DNA of 64,000 bases from Chamaecyparis obtusa (lineage: Eukaryota; Streptophyta; Pinopsida; Cupressales; Cupressaceae): contig BSBK01003561.1 of assembly GCA_027943335.1 (NCBI GenBank), positions 62,001-126,000 of the forward strand. The letters run 5' to 3'. Below, one piece after another: positions 45,415-55,645 of this stretch. The position numbers and the translations under genes are program-made. Every line of letters begins with the position of its first letter. The stretch's first letter is position 1. The notes under the pieces were generated by a model. The model had not been told where the DNA came from. It ran no database searches and worked only from the letters and a program-made list of their open reading frames with translations.

Positions 45415-46830
45415 TCAAGCATCTTGCCTACTTCCCCCATCTCGTTGTATATCATTTAGGGAAGGTGGGTAACTCACAAGAGGGACTATATCCAACATAG
45501 TAGGAATGATAGCCAATTCCAAACAAGGATCCTCTTGAGAATCACAATGTTCAACACTAGGTGTAAGAGTTAAGTGTGATGAAAGCATATTAGGTAAATC
45601 AATGTCAATGTTAATAGTCTCATATTCATCATTAACATCATCAGTATTAGCAAGAGTATCTTCTTCATCCAAGTTAATTAAAATAGGATCTAAGATATGA
45701 ATAGAATCATCATAATCATGCATGTGAACATCATTATTAGTAGAAACATTGTCTAACATATTATGCATAGATTTATCCGAAGAAGGTAGAGATCTTTTAG
45801 CTTTAGCATGAGCATGATGCTTTTTACGACGTTCATTAGTAGAGTGATTACATTTTGATTTATTTTAAAGAGGTTGAGAACTAGGAGGAACAATCATAGG
45901 ATCCTTCATAGGTTCTTTAGGATGATTAATAGGATTATCAACCAATGGAGAAATAATCACAGGATCTTTAATAGATTTGGTAGAAGGAACTTGAATAACA
46001 AAAGTAGAAGCCATAGTTAAAGGAGGTATCAAAGGTGTAGGTAAAAGACCACGATTAAGATCCATAGGAGGTGAACTTAATTCAAGAATTTTATGATGTT
46101 TATAAGCTTGATATGATCAAAAAATATTATCAGGTCTAGGAGGAGATGAATTAGGTAAGGAAGGCCAAAAGAAATCTAGAGCAGCACAATCTCTAGGCCT
46201 AGAAGGTTGATATAGACTATGATTAATCATCTTCACTTCTCCATCATGAATGAACTTAAGAAAATTATGGATAGGTGAAGCAATGGCATGTATGACAGTC
46301 AACCAAGGTAAACCTAGCTTAACTTGAAATTGATCAGAAGTAGGAACCACAACAAAGGTAGTGTTCACAATTTTTCAAAAAAGTTCAACTGGTAAAGTAA
46401 TAGAACCAAATGATGGATAAAGAAAACCATTGCAAGTTTTAATCCACACATCCAATGTATCATAGAAGTCACATTGTGAAATTTTCATAAAAATATTTTC
46501 TTCAATGATAATATTGACTAAGGAGGTAGGATCAACAAGACAACCACGAATAGGTATCTAAGAAACCCTAGCAGCAATGTAAAGGGGACCATTAGCAGCT
46601 TTAATAGTCCCATAGTCATCAAAGGTAATCAAAAGTTCCTAAGGTCTTTTATTCTTAAATTGTTGTCAAGGTTTAGGTTGAGGTTTCACTTTAGGTCTAG
46701 GTTTTGGTCAATGTTGAGATTGAACTTGAGGTTGAATCAAAGTTTGAATTTGAGGTTGAGGGTGAGGTGGAGATACAGACTGATCAACATGCTCCACTTG
46801 ATTAACAACATGATTGAGATCATCCATCTT
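45415..46830 (-). pseudogene. E4 long ORF, protease-like and acidic C-terminal part
   Basis: Same frame as the gag core. After a Gln/Pro linker comes GCLVDPTSLVNII (near 46530) with D-P-T at the active-site place, then TCNGFLYPSFGSITLPVELF, VVVPTSDQFQVKLGLPWLTV (46117-46368) and a Pro-rich stretch (45865-46065). The acidic tail (DYDDSIHILDPILINLDEED; NDEYETINIDIDLPNM) ends SYPPSLNDIQRDGGSRQDA with the stop at 45415. Nonsense codons but no frameshift. E3 has the same DPTS motif, so a typical retropepsin was probably absent in the common source. Confidence 0.8.
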
Positions 46831-48708
46831 TCAATCATACACAATTTCCATAGCAAATGGTTGAGAAATAGTATTAGTATCATGCATAGGTAAAGGGTTC
46901 ATATAAATTTGAAGGTTCTGATTAGGAGGAGAGACATATTGATTCCCACTACTATCTAGATTATCAACAGATAAAACCTTAGAATCAATTAGATCTTGAA
47001 CCTTATGTTTTAAAGAATAACATCTCTCTGTATTGTGACCATTTTGACGATGATATTGACAAAAAGCATTTTGATCAAAATATTTAGATGCAATCATAGT
47101 AGGTAAAAGAGGTCAAATAGGAGGTAAAGTAATCATATTAGTAGCTAACAACCTATTCATAATAGCATGTAAAGTTTCAGAAAGAGGAGTAAATGTATGA
47201 TTTAATCGAAAAGTAGTGGATGCAGAAGTGGCATTATGAGATGCAACAACAACCTGATCAGCAACTCCATTCACTTGTTTGTTTATCTTGACATAATTAT
47301 TGAATTTTTGAAACTTGTTTGGATTAGGAGTAGCATCACTCTTATCAACTAGAATAGGAGCCATTGGAGTGGTGCTCTCAAATTGACTCACTTGTAATTG
47401 ATAATGATGAAGCACTGCACAAAGTTGTTGAAAAGAGGTAAATTCAGTAAGTAGAATCTTATCTCTAATATCCTTTTGCAAATTTGAAATAAACATACGT
47501 TGGATATCAATATCAAGAATATGATAGGAAATATGAGCATGCAAATGCTTAAATCTACCAATAAATTTAGTCAATTTTTCTTTAGCACTTTGATTACAAT
47601 GCATTAAATCAGTCAACGACACTTGCGAGCCAATATTATTTTGAAATTTTTGAATAAAGGCATTAGCAAGTTGTGGAAAGGAATCAATTGAATAAGGAGG
47701 CAAGGAACAATACCATTGTAAGGCCTTGTCAGGAAAGGTTCTAGAAAACAATTTGGATAAAATCCTATGGTCATGAGCATAATCACTACAAAGGATTTGA
47801 AATGTTTTAACATGATAAATAGGATCTCCTTTTCCATTATAATTCTCAAGATGAGGCATCTCACCTTGCTGAGGAACAGGAGTACAAATAATACCCCAGG
47901 ACAAGGGACTTCCCATGTCACATGTAGGAATACTAAACTTTTTTTGAGTTAAGGAAGCAAGTTGTTATTGTAAGGATGATACGATTTGAGCCAAACTAAT
48001 GATGGTTGAATCATTAGAGGAAATAGGGGGAGTAGCAACATTAGACACACTTGGTAAAGTGTAAGAAGCTGCAGGAATAGAGGACACAACTAGAGGAACA
48101 CTAGGAACTACAATTGGAAGTGGATTGGAATAAGTAAAAGGAACATTATGATATGAAGGTTGTGATGTAGGAAGGGACATAGGAGGAACACTCAAAAGAA
48201 TAGAGGGAACCATCATAGTCACCAAATAAGGAGTATAGATAGGAATACTAGGTAAAGGATTAGAATGAGGTTCAACACTAGTGATAGGAGGAATCAAACC
48301 TAAATCTTTAGCGTCTTGAGCTAAAGGTTTAACATTGGAATGCACAAGATGAGTAATACCATGCAAGAGGTTAACACCTTGATCACTATCATGGAGAACT
48401 TTCTTAAGAACCTCTATAGCTTGAATGGAATCTTGATTATGGTTTTCTTGAAGAAGCCAATTACCCATTTTATCAAGTTTAGTGGAAAGTTTTTGTACTT
48501 GTTTAGGAGGAACTCTTAAAGCATCATCCTCATCATGAGATGAGTGAGAAGAGTTTTTCTCCATAGTAGGATTGGAATCATGAAGAATCAAGTTATCATT
48601 GGGTATCCTAAGGAAAGGAGAAGAAGATTCAGGATTAAAGGAACCCATGAGACTATGACTTCTTCTAACCAGAATGTTATAAGTAGGACTAGTGGTAGTA
48701 AAGCTCAT
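46831..48708 (-). pseudogene. E4 long ORF, N-terminal, capsid and knuckle parts
   Basis: ATG at 48708 (MSFTTTSPTYNILVRRSHS). N-terminal region open for 247 codons (47965-48708), one TAA for Gln, then the capsid-like domain open at 47113-47916: MPHLENYNGKGDPIYHVKTF, KALQWYCSLPPYSIDSFPQL, SAKEKLTKFIGRFKHLHAHI and MFISNLQKDIRDKILLTEF. The knuckle FCQYHRQNGHNTERCYSLK follows in 46831-47097. All pieces share one frame, so the parent was a single polyprotein of about 1,097 residues. The capsid-like domain matches plant gypsy gags. Confidence 0.93.
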
Positions 48709-48871
48709 AAACCAATGTAATGCAAATTAACTAAACTAAGAACACATAAAGCATGAATATGAAGTCTAATTAGCATGCAAGATCAATCACAAAGGAAAAA
48801 TATAATACTAACAAGATAAAAGGAAAGCACAATAAGGCATCCAATTCCACAAAAGAAAAGAGATTAAGTAT

Positions 48872-48896
48872 GTCGGGTTCACCAAAATGAATAGTG
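48872..48896 (-). repeat. Second copy of the primer site / LTR junction in E4
   Basis: The - strand sequence around CACTATTCATTTTGGTGAAC, which joins the LTR end to the primer site at 48959-48983, recurs 87 bases downstream. E3 has the first copy only: its corresponding place lacks about 34 bases. Confidence 0.8.
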
Positions 48897-48955
48897 AAGG
48901 TGAACACACACAATAAGACAAAGGGAAATCTAACACCAAAAAGAAAGAGAGTAAG

Positions 48956-48971
48956 CTAGTTGGGTTCACCA
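48956..48971 (-). other. E4 primer binding site
   Basis: TGGTGAACCCAACTAG on the - strand, three bases inside the 5' LTR; one base differs from E3. Confidence 0.7.
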
Positions 48972-48974
48972 AAA

Positions 48975-50609
48975 TGAATAGTGGTAAAATGGATTCATGA
49001 CCATTCAAATGTAGAGGGGGAAATATGAGATCTATTCTCAAAACCAAATTCCCCAAAGAAGAGATCCAATTTGATCAACCAAAAAGGTTAATGCACAATC
49101 GAATCAATTTATGGAAAAGAGTAGGAAGAGAGAGTAAATCCAATATTTCCCTATGTGGAGGATTATGTTTAGAATATAGAATAATTGAAATACAATTACT
49201 AACCTCAAATTAGGGAAAATCTAGAAAATGTTGAATTCTGATGTTTGTGTGCACTTTCGGGAAAATCTGAAGCCTATCTTGGACTGGAAATGATGAGATA
49301 GAGAAAACCCAAAAATATTTCCTCAAGACGGCTAAGCTCGGGTTTGACCCTCATAAAAGGTCAAATACCACATTATTTATTTGAAGTCTGATTCAAATTC
49401 TCTTCTCAAATCCTGGAAGTTTTCTGAAAAGGGTATCCAAATTCACTCTCAAATCTAAAACTCTAAACTTGTACCTACAACAAAATGGGGGTTTTTGTTG
49501 TATGGGGGGTTTGCATTGGTTAAACCCTAGTTTAGGAATTAACCTTGAAATTGAATTGAAATGTATTGTGCATAAACAAAGTAATTGAAACAAATCACCT
49601 CGCTTATGTTGAAGTCCTTGTAGAGGATTTGAATCTACAAATCCACAAGTAGGAATGAATGTAGGATGTCTCCAATCAATGGTATTTGATCTTTGACACT
49701 GATCTTGAGTTGATCTTTGCATATGAGAAGGCTTGAATGAATGGAGAAGAATGGATCTTCAAGGGGGCTCCAAAGAGATTGAATCCTTCAATAGCTAACA
49801 ATGGATCTCCTTGATGGATGGATTCTTGAACACTTGAATGCTTGAAGACTTGTACTTGCACTTGAGAGCTTGAGAGCTTGCAATTTCTTGAGATGAGATG
49901 TGAAAACTTGATGTGAAAATGAGAGAGGAAGGCCTCCTTTTATAGTGATCTAGGGCACACTCCTCTAGATGGGCCACCTTGGAGAATTAAATCCCAATTA
50001 GGTCCTCACCTTTAGAAAATATACCTAGATTAAATGTAATTAAAGGATTTACCATCTCAAAACTTGAAATGGTCGACCCGAAGGTGGGAAAATAAATCTT
50101 CCGAAAGCCCGAAGCCTAAAAATTATGGAAATTGTAATTTTGGAGGAAGGGGTCAAAGTTAAGGTTGGACCTGACCTAGTCAAGGTCTTAGCTCAACCTT
50201 GACCTAGTCAGGTTCTAACTCAACCTTGACCCTGGTCCTAAATTGACTCAAAACCAAGTCAAGAGGTCCCAGGGATGCCCAAAAACCTAGAACTAATGCC
50301 AGAGTAGGATAGAATGTCAAAGATAGACATAAAATCCTATGATTACTCTGATGAATCCCAGGAGGATCCATTTCTAAACTCTACCTAGAAAAGAGAGCCA
50401 TAGAAGAGGGAAATTTAGGAGAATCCTTAAGATCCTAACCCTAATTTCTCCTAGAATGAAGAAATCAAGTGCAGGGAAGAAGTGGAAAGCAGGGAGAAAA
50501 GCCAAATACATGCAAAGACCCAATCAAGGTGCTTGACATGACCCCAAACCACTTACTCAGAGGGATAAACACTCTTATCATTGAAGTTCTCCCATTTTAA
50601 GATGATACA
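48975..50609 (-). repeat. E4 5' LTR (1,635 bp)
   Basis: Same edges as the 3' copy. TATA box TATAAAAGG (- strand) at 49936-49944. It ends at GATACA before the CAATC duplication. Confidence 0.95.
49936..49944 (-). promoter_or_regulatory. E4 5' LTR TATA box
   Basis: TATAAAAGG on the - strand, identical in the 3' LTR and in the E3 3' LTR. Confidence 0.75.
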
Positions 50610-50614
50610 CAATC

Positions 50615-51021
50615 TTATTGTATTTCTCAAGTTCATCATACTACAAATTGACTTTCTCAAGTTCAGATGTTACTTTAGAAAGTTTAGATTTTAGTCCTTC
50701 ATTTTTAGTTTTTAGACTTTCATTCTTAGATTTCAGATTTGCTTCATTCTTTCCATTTCCATCTTTCAAACTAAGCTTCAAATTTTCTATCTTTGATTCA
50801 TGCTTAAGGATCTCATTTTATTTTTCCATATTGTCATCACAATCTTCAATAAAAACCTCATATTCTTTTTCAGATCTTAGATCTTTGAATTTATTTTTCT
50901 ATTTCTCAATGAGGTTCTTTGCATTATCATACTTTCTTTTCAAAGCATCTTTTTCAATAGTAATCAAGTCAATTTGTTCAAGAGCTTCTTCAAGATTCTT
51001 CTGTAGTTGATCCATATCCAT
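50615..51021 (-). pseudogene. E8 ORF1, N-terminal coiled-coil part
   Basis: ATG at 51021 (MDMDQLQKNLEEALEQIDLI) starts about 60 bases inside the primer site. About 135 codons rich in Lys, Glu, Leu and Ser, with heptad-like spacing typical of a coiled coil (EKDALKRKYDNAKNLIEK), plus a few stops. The frame continues on the far side of E4 at 42590. The E6 counterpart at 35720-36119 has the same start and composition. A Gag assembly (oligomerisation) role is likely but not shown. Confidence 0.8.
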
Positions 51022-51078
51022 AGAGATTTTACTCAAGCTACTAGGCTTTCCTTGAATGATTCTTTTTCGAGTAACTAA

Positions 51079-51090
51079 GCTCTGATACCA
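51079..51090 (-). other. E8 primer binding site (initiator Met tRNA)
   Basis: Perfect TGGTATCAGAGC on the - strand, two bases inside the LTR. Confidence 0.95.
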
Positions 51091-51092
51091 AT

Positions 51093-52098
51093 TGTTAGAA
51101 ATAGGGAATACTGAGAGGGGGGGGTGAATCAGTATTCTACAAACTTTATCTTTTTCCCAATTATGGATATAACAGATTATCTTTATACATGCATAACATA
51201 AGAAGCTAAAAAACATGCATAACAATAAAGAACTCATAACAAATTATTTGTTCTCGAGGAAACCCTGGCCAAGGGAAAACCCTGATGGGGATGGTACCCA
51301 CAAAAATCCACTAATCAAAATTATCCAGTTAAGGATGTTGACCCTGTTAGGAGTCTATTACAAGCATATAGTGTATCAGTCCTGATTAAGGGACTATAGG
51401 CCTTGTTAGAAGCCTCAACCCTGTTAGGAGTTGTAGTACAAAATGTGATTACCAAATAAGCCCACTACCCAAAAAAGTAATGTACAATATACACTGATTA
51501 AAAAATAGGTTAAGGTACATAACCTTATACTTCTTACATCAATATCACTTCGTTGCTCTTTCACTATCGCTATTACATATGCTTCATATACTTCACATCA
51601 CACTGGTACAATTACTTGTTGCTTGTTGTATTTACAATTACATTTACATTTACATTTACATTTATACGAATAGCTTTATCCAAGGGTTAACATCTATGAT
51701 GTCATCCCTTTATATTTTTAAGTCATTATTTTGATAAAAAAAATAATCCCTTAACTCTTTACTAGTTCTATCTTCATATTCTGTCTTGTCGACTTCACAC
51801 TGTCTTCGGTAAAACTATCATAACTTCTTTCATACATGTCATACTAACTTGCACTCTAAGATGGGTGATCAATAGTCATCATAGAGTCTATGTTCAAGTG
51901 AGAAAGAAATGAACTTACTCCAGTCAATGTTGCAAACAAAAACTATATCCAGGTTCACTGGTAAAACACTGTCTCACACTTAGACAAATTTGCAATGTGC
52001 TCTATCATACTTGCTCTCTGACTTGTGCGATCTTCATGTGGATCATATGTTTCCATAATGACAACATCTATGTAATAAACTTAGCTAAATTTCCAACA
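51093..52098 (-). repeat. E8 5' LTR (1,006 bp)
   Basis: TGTTAGAAATAGGGAATACT to TTCCAACA, then TGCCT. A G-run at 51117-51124 and the hairpin array at 51286-51432. Confidence 0.95.
51286..51432 (-). other. Hairpin array in E8 5' LTR
   Basis: TGGGGATGGTACCCA (51286-51300), GACCCTGTTAGGAGTC (51340-51355), GGCCTTGTTAGAAGCC (51399-51414) and AACCCTGTTAGGAGTT (51417-51432). All stems are kept relative to the 3' LTR although the LTRs have diverged elsewhere. Confidence 0.78.
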
Positions 52099-52103
52099 TG
52101 CCT

Positions 52104-52518
52104 TAGGGTTAACTTCTAGAATGTCATCCCTAATTAGTTAATTCATTATTTTGATAAAAAAAAAATCCCTTAACTCAATATAATCATATTCTGTCTTGTG
52201 TTTTGTTCAAGTCAGTTCAACACTATCTTTGTAAAACATAAGTATCTTCTTCCATATATTCTATACAAAATTTCACTCTCATATGTGGATTTTATATACA
52301 TATAATGATCCATGTTCAAGTGCACATGCATTGAACCTTCTTCTATGAATATCGCTAATCAAAACTATCTCTGATTAGACTAGTAAACACTATTGTGCTT
52401 AGACAATTTTCAAATGCACTCATACAAAATGAATTCCTCCAATCATCCTATCTTCATGCTAAGTATATGTTTCCATAATGACAAAATTTTGATATCCTAA
52501 TTAGCCAAATTTACAACA
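52104..52518 (-). repeat. E6 5' LTR, right piece
   Basis: Resumes after the second TGCCT (52099-52103) with TAGGGTTAACTTCTAGAATG, homologous to 22035 onward in the 3' LTR, and ends TTTACAACA before the ACAAC duplication. Confidence 0.92.
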
Positions 52519-52671
52519 ACAACATGGTCAAAGGTCGCACGAGTGAAGATTTTTTTTTTTTTAAGCTGATAGTTTTATGTGATTATGGAATATTATGTAA
52601 TGTGTGAAGGTTTATATTGTGTAATTGGTTAAGCCTTGTTGGATGACTCATCTATAATTATTTGAGTGTGG

Positions 52672-52679
52672 TATAAAGG
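52672..52679 (+). promoter_or_regulatory. E5 LTR TATA box
   Basis: TATAAAGG after GAGTGTGG, conserved in both E7 LTRs (- strand, 23377-23384 and 30325-30332). Confidence 0.7.
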
Positions 52680-52997
52680 AAGGATTCTTTTCCTTCATTA
52701 TAATAGATATGATATGAGAAGTATGTGAAAAAGCGAAATATGATATTGTAAGAGGATATCCGAATTGTAAAGATCTAGTATTGAGATCTGGTCAAGCAGT
52801 TGGTACGGTTTTGCATAGTCAGAGGAGTGAAGATAAGTTGTTGAGATTAGTAATTGTTGGTATTATTTTGTTCAGATAATACATAGATCAGTTGTAAAGT
52901 GTGTTCAATGATCTTGCCCTTGAAGGTATTTGGACAGTGGGTCCTTTTGTCTTCCATAACTCTTAGTCAAGTTAGAATATTTTAATAGGGATTTAAA

Positions 52998-53105
52998 GTC
53001 TCCTTATAGGGACTCATATGTACTGAATTTATTTCATAAGGCTCCTAACAGAGTCCATCCTCTCATAAGGAATTTTCATATTAGTATATCTTTTGTGGGT
53101 GTCAT
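52998..53105 (+). other. Hairpin array in E5 LTR
   Basis: GTCTCCTTATAGGGAC (52998-53013) and GGCTCCTAACAGAGTC (53040-53055), then TCCTCTCATAAGGA, then GTGGG..CCCAC near 53094. These are the reverse complements of the hairpins in the E7 LTRs, about 320-430 bases after the TATA box, so in the probable transcribed leader. Confidence 0.65.
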
Positions 53106-53308
53106 TCCCACCAGGGTTTACTCTCTGATCAAGAGGTTCCCTAGTCACCATATCTTGTGTTATTTGCTATAGTGTATGTTTATCTTTTTGTGGTTGTTTC
53201 TAATATTGATTACATAGTTGAAATATGATAATGGTGATAAAAGTTATTTTTATCTGATAACTGATTCACCCCCCCCTCAGTTATCTTAGTGGACTTTACT
53301 TTCTAATA

Positions 53309-54053
53309 ATATCCTTCATAGTGATATTTTTTTATGTCAAATATACATGACATTTTATAAAGTTTTTTTTGAGCCTCTATTTGTATTTTGGAATTCAAAG
53401 GTTTCTTATAATTTATATTTCCGTATTTAGGCTAGGGAATAACTCAAGGAAGGAAGGACACTTTTTTTAGTAGTTAAATCTATGATTAAAGAACCACAAT
53501 ATTAGACACTTGAAATCTTGGATTGGTGTTAATGATATGAAAATTAGTTTTTGAACTTGCATGACAGTCGACAAGGTTTGATATGAATGGTTTTGAAGTA
53601 TTTTTTGACTAAAAATATTACATGAGTTTTGGTGACAACATTAAAGATTGAATGGAAATTGACAGGTGTATTCTTTCCTTGATTCTCTCAAAGCATTAGT
53701 GTTATATTTTGTCAATTTCTTAATATTTGGTGAGCATTTTCTATTTTAGCTAAGGGTTGTTCATTTATCTACCCACCCTAAACTTGATGTAAGTTTTTAT
53801 TTTTAACCCTAGTCAAATATTTTATCACTTCAATATATTTTTGATAAGGGTTTTTTATATGAAATTGTCACATAATTTTTTGGGATAACTATTTTTGTAT
53901 AAGAATTTTTGAGCTTGTCTTAATATTTTAATCCTTAATGATTGTACTTCTTGATGTAGTATTATAGAGAAAAATGATTTTTTTTGTTTGGGGCTATGTA
54001 AACCTTAGTTGGTTTTTTTGATCATGGGAAGGATTAAGTGTTTTTTGGTTAAT
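53309..54053. other. AT-rich sequence flanking E5, no feature seen
   Basis: About 745 bases directly right of the E5 3' LTR. No ORF, repeat or element edge recognised. It should be the DNA into which E5 inserted; the target duplication cannot be confirmed because E5's left end is outside the window. Confidence 0.5.
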
Positions 54054-55631
54054 TGATGCAGAGAGCACAACAAGAAGACTAGGAAGTGGTCTTCCTCCTA
54101 CACAATTCTCCCAATTTGATCTTGGCACTAACCAATCCCAATAACCATGGGATATGGAGTATATAAACCAAGTAGGTGTGTCTAAACCTCTCTAAAAACT
54201 CTTCTTAATTCCCTAAGGCCTTTCACCAACTTCACCAATTTGAAGACTTAGGGACACCTTCCCTATTTTGGACAAAATTTGGAAAACTTCACCAGTTATA
54301 TCCTCTATCCAACTTAAGGTGTCTAACACCTTATTTGGTTTATATGAATATATAATCAACTCCTAAATTGGTGCCCCAATACTTAAAATTCTCTAGACAC
54401 AACTTCACCTATAAGTCCTAGTAGGTCTTCCCAACTATTTTTTGGTGTGAAATCTTTGACTCCTAATGATCCTAGACAAACAAAGGATATATTTTCATAC
54501 CCTTTTTTTATGTTTCAAATATCCCCAAGACTAAAAACCTTGAATCTACTCCTACGACACTTAACCCAAGAAGGTACATAGACCTAATTAGCTAGATTAT
54601 GCTTGCTTTACTCTATGAGTGGTTAATGATCGTACATAAGATCAATATAGGGTTATAGAAACCTTCAATCACCTCCAAACACTTAAAATTCACTTCAAAA
54701 CTAATCACATCAACTAGATCAATTGATTGCACACCCTTTCATTCAACCAACTGGCTAAATACATTGAGTTATTCATCCTAGGGCTTGGTGCAAAACCCCT
54801 TAAACCATTTGATCCTATCTAAAGCTTTAGGAATAATGTATATTGCATACCTAAATTTCATATCCTAAGTGGTTAAGGAATTCCACCAATGGAATTGTAA
54901 TTTAGGCCTCCATTTGTGTGACAGACCTAGATTAAAATCACTTTCTTGGCTGCTTGGACAATTTTTCTTGTAACTTTGGTCTCACAAATCCAAATCAGAT
55001 CAATCTAATTGCATTAGAATGTGGATTCACAAGAATTTACAAATATTTCATTAATTTTTTTAGAACCTTCCATACACGATCATGCCAGACACATATATCA
55101 TAGGAAAATGGTGGTTTCTCATTTAAATTGTATCAAAATGTTGAATTACAATTGCTAGCTTCTTGGAGAAGTCTTAGGATGGTTAAATAAGTTCAAAATG
55201 AGTTCCAACTAGTCCATAAACAATTTTTACCATTGGAAACTTATTAACTTCTCAAGCAGCTTTTGAAAAGTTTCTTGAGTAAGTTTTACAACATTTTTGC
55301 AACTTTTGCAATCTTGTGCACTTAATGACTTAAAACATGACCTAAGCCTATGAACCAAATCAAATGTTCTCTAAATTATTTAAAATAATTAAAATCATGT
55401 CTAAAACATCTAAACCACTCAAAATACCTATCTCACCTAGAAACCTAGAAACCTATAATCCAAGTGGACTAAGGCATCCCAAGGCTTATTTGTGTGCTTT
55501 AGGGATCCTTGACCACACAAATTAGATCCACACAAAAGAGGGATGGTCTCTAGGATCCATCCAACTTATTACAAAAATAAACAAAACAAAAACATAAGGA
55601 ACATCAAGGATGTTGCCTTCAGTGCCCTACA
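54054..55631 (-). repeat. E9 3' LTR (about 1,575 bp)
   Basis: The right edge (LTR start on the - strand) is TGTAGGGCACTGAAGGC directly after the polypurine tract. The left edge is placed at TGATGCAG or three bases further at TGCAG. Only one copy is present, so the left limit is approximate. Confidence 0.65.
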
Positions 55632-55645
55632 CCATACCCCTCAAG
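55632..55645 (-). other. E9 polypurine tract
   Basis: CTTGAGGGGTATGG on the - strand before TGTAGGGC. Confidence 0.75.

Larger units (their letters stand above)
42596..50609 (-). mobile_element. E4: second complete gag-only element, inverted relative to E3
   Basis: An 8,014-bp element flanked by CAATC (42591-42595 and 50610-50614). 5' LTR 48975-50609, primer site 48956-48971, a single frame of about 1,097 codons (48708 to 45415), about 1.1 kb downstream region, polypurine tract 44259-44273 and 3' LTR 42596-44258. Same structure as E3; again no RT, RNase H or integrase. Inserted in ORF1 of E8, where E6 supplies the uninterrupted site (near 35718). It is the innermost level of the nest E5 > E6 > E8 > E4. 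Confidence 0.95.
36896..52098 (-). mobile_element. E8: second ORF1 + ORF2 element without pol, hosting E4
   Basis: Flanked by TGCCT (36891-36895 and 52099-52103). Without E4 it is about 7.2 kb: 5' LTR 51093-52098, perfect primer site 51079-51090, ORF1 (51021 to 50615, then 42590 to 41716), spacer, ORF2 (41271 to 38177), 3' untranslated part, polypurine tract 37895-37906 and 3' LTR 36896-37894. No pol domain. Inserted in the 5' LTR of E6, a relative with the same coding plan, and interrupted by E4 in ORF1. I count about eight substitutions in the first 140 aligned bases of its LTRs, so it too is old. Confidence 0.94.
21331..52518 (-). mobile_element. E6: copia-type LTR element with ORF1 + ORF2 and no pol; split by E7, T1 and E8
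   Basis: Flanked by the 5-bp duplication ACAAC (21326-21330 and 52519-52523). Without its nested guests it is about 7.5 kb: 3' LTR 21331-22449, polypurine tract, 3' untranslated part, ORF2 (30913-34401), ORF1 (34870-36119), Met-type primer site (36176-36187) and 5' LTR (36190-36895 plus 52104-52518). E7 lies downstream of ORF2, T1 inside ORF2 and E8 inside the 5' LTR. No protease, integrase or reverse transcriptase of its own is readable. E8 is a related copy with the same two ORFs. The LTR edges, primer site and polypurine tract are copia-type, so it is probably mobilised by copia enzymes (inference). Confidence 0.9.
18270..53308 (+). mobile_element. E5: Ty1/copia element, 3' half, split by E6
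   Basis: The visible part runs from the middle of integrase (about 18275) through reverse transcriptase and RNase H (stop near 20529), a 3' untranslated part, a polypurine tract (20906-20919) and a 3' LTR in two pieces (20920-21330 and 52524-53308). E6 and its contents occupy the gap, with the duplicated target ACAAC. The 5' half lies beyond the left edge because E2 is inserted in integrase. The LTR and pol are the same family as E7, which lies inside E6 in the opposite orientation. E5 is the oldest insertion traceable up to 53308. Confidence 0.85.
52524..53308 (+). repeat. E5 3' LTR, right piece
   Basis: Resumes after the second ACAAC (52519-52523) and ends TTTACTTTCTAATA, the reverse complement of the E7 LTR edge. 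It includes a TATA box (TATAAAGG, 52672-52679) and the hairpin array at 52998-53105. Confidence 0.9.

Noticed and set aside
50618..51010. A 130-codon + strand frame that looks membrane-like
   Set aside because: Antisense of the coiled-coil part of E8 ORF1; Phe/Ser richness mirrors Lys/Glu codons.
53309..54053. Considered as part of E9's LTR
   Set aside because: The E9 LTR edge candidates at 54054-54057 fit better, and nothing here matches any other LTR in the window.
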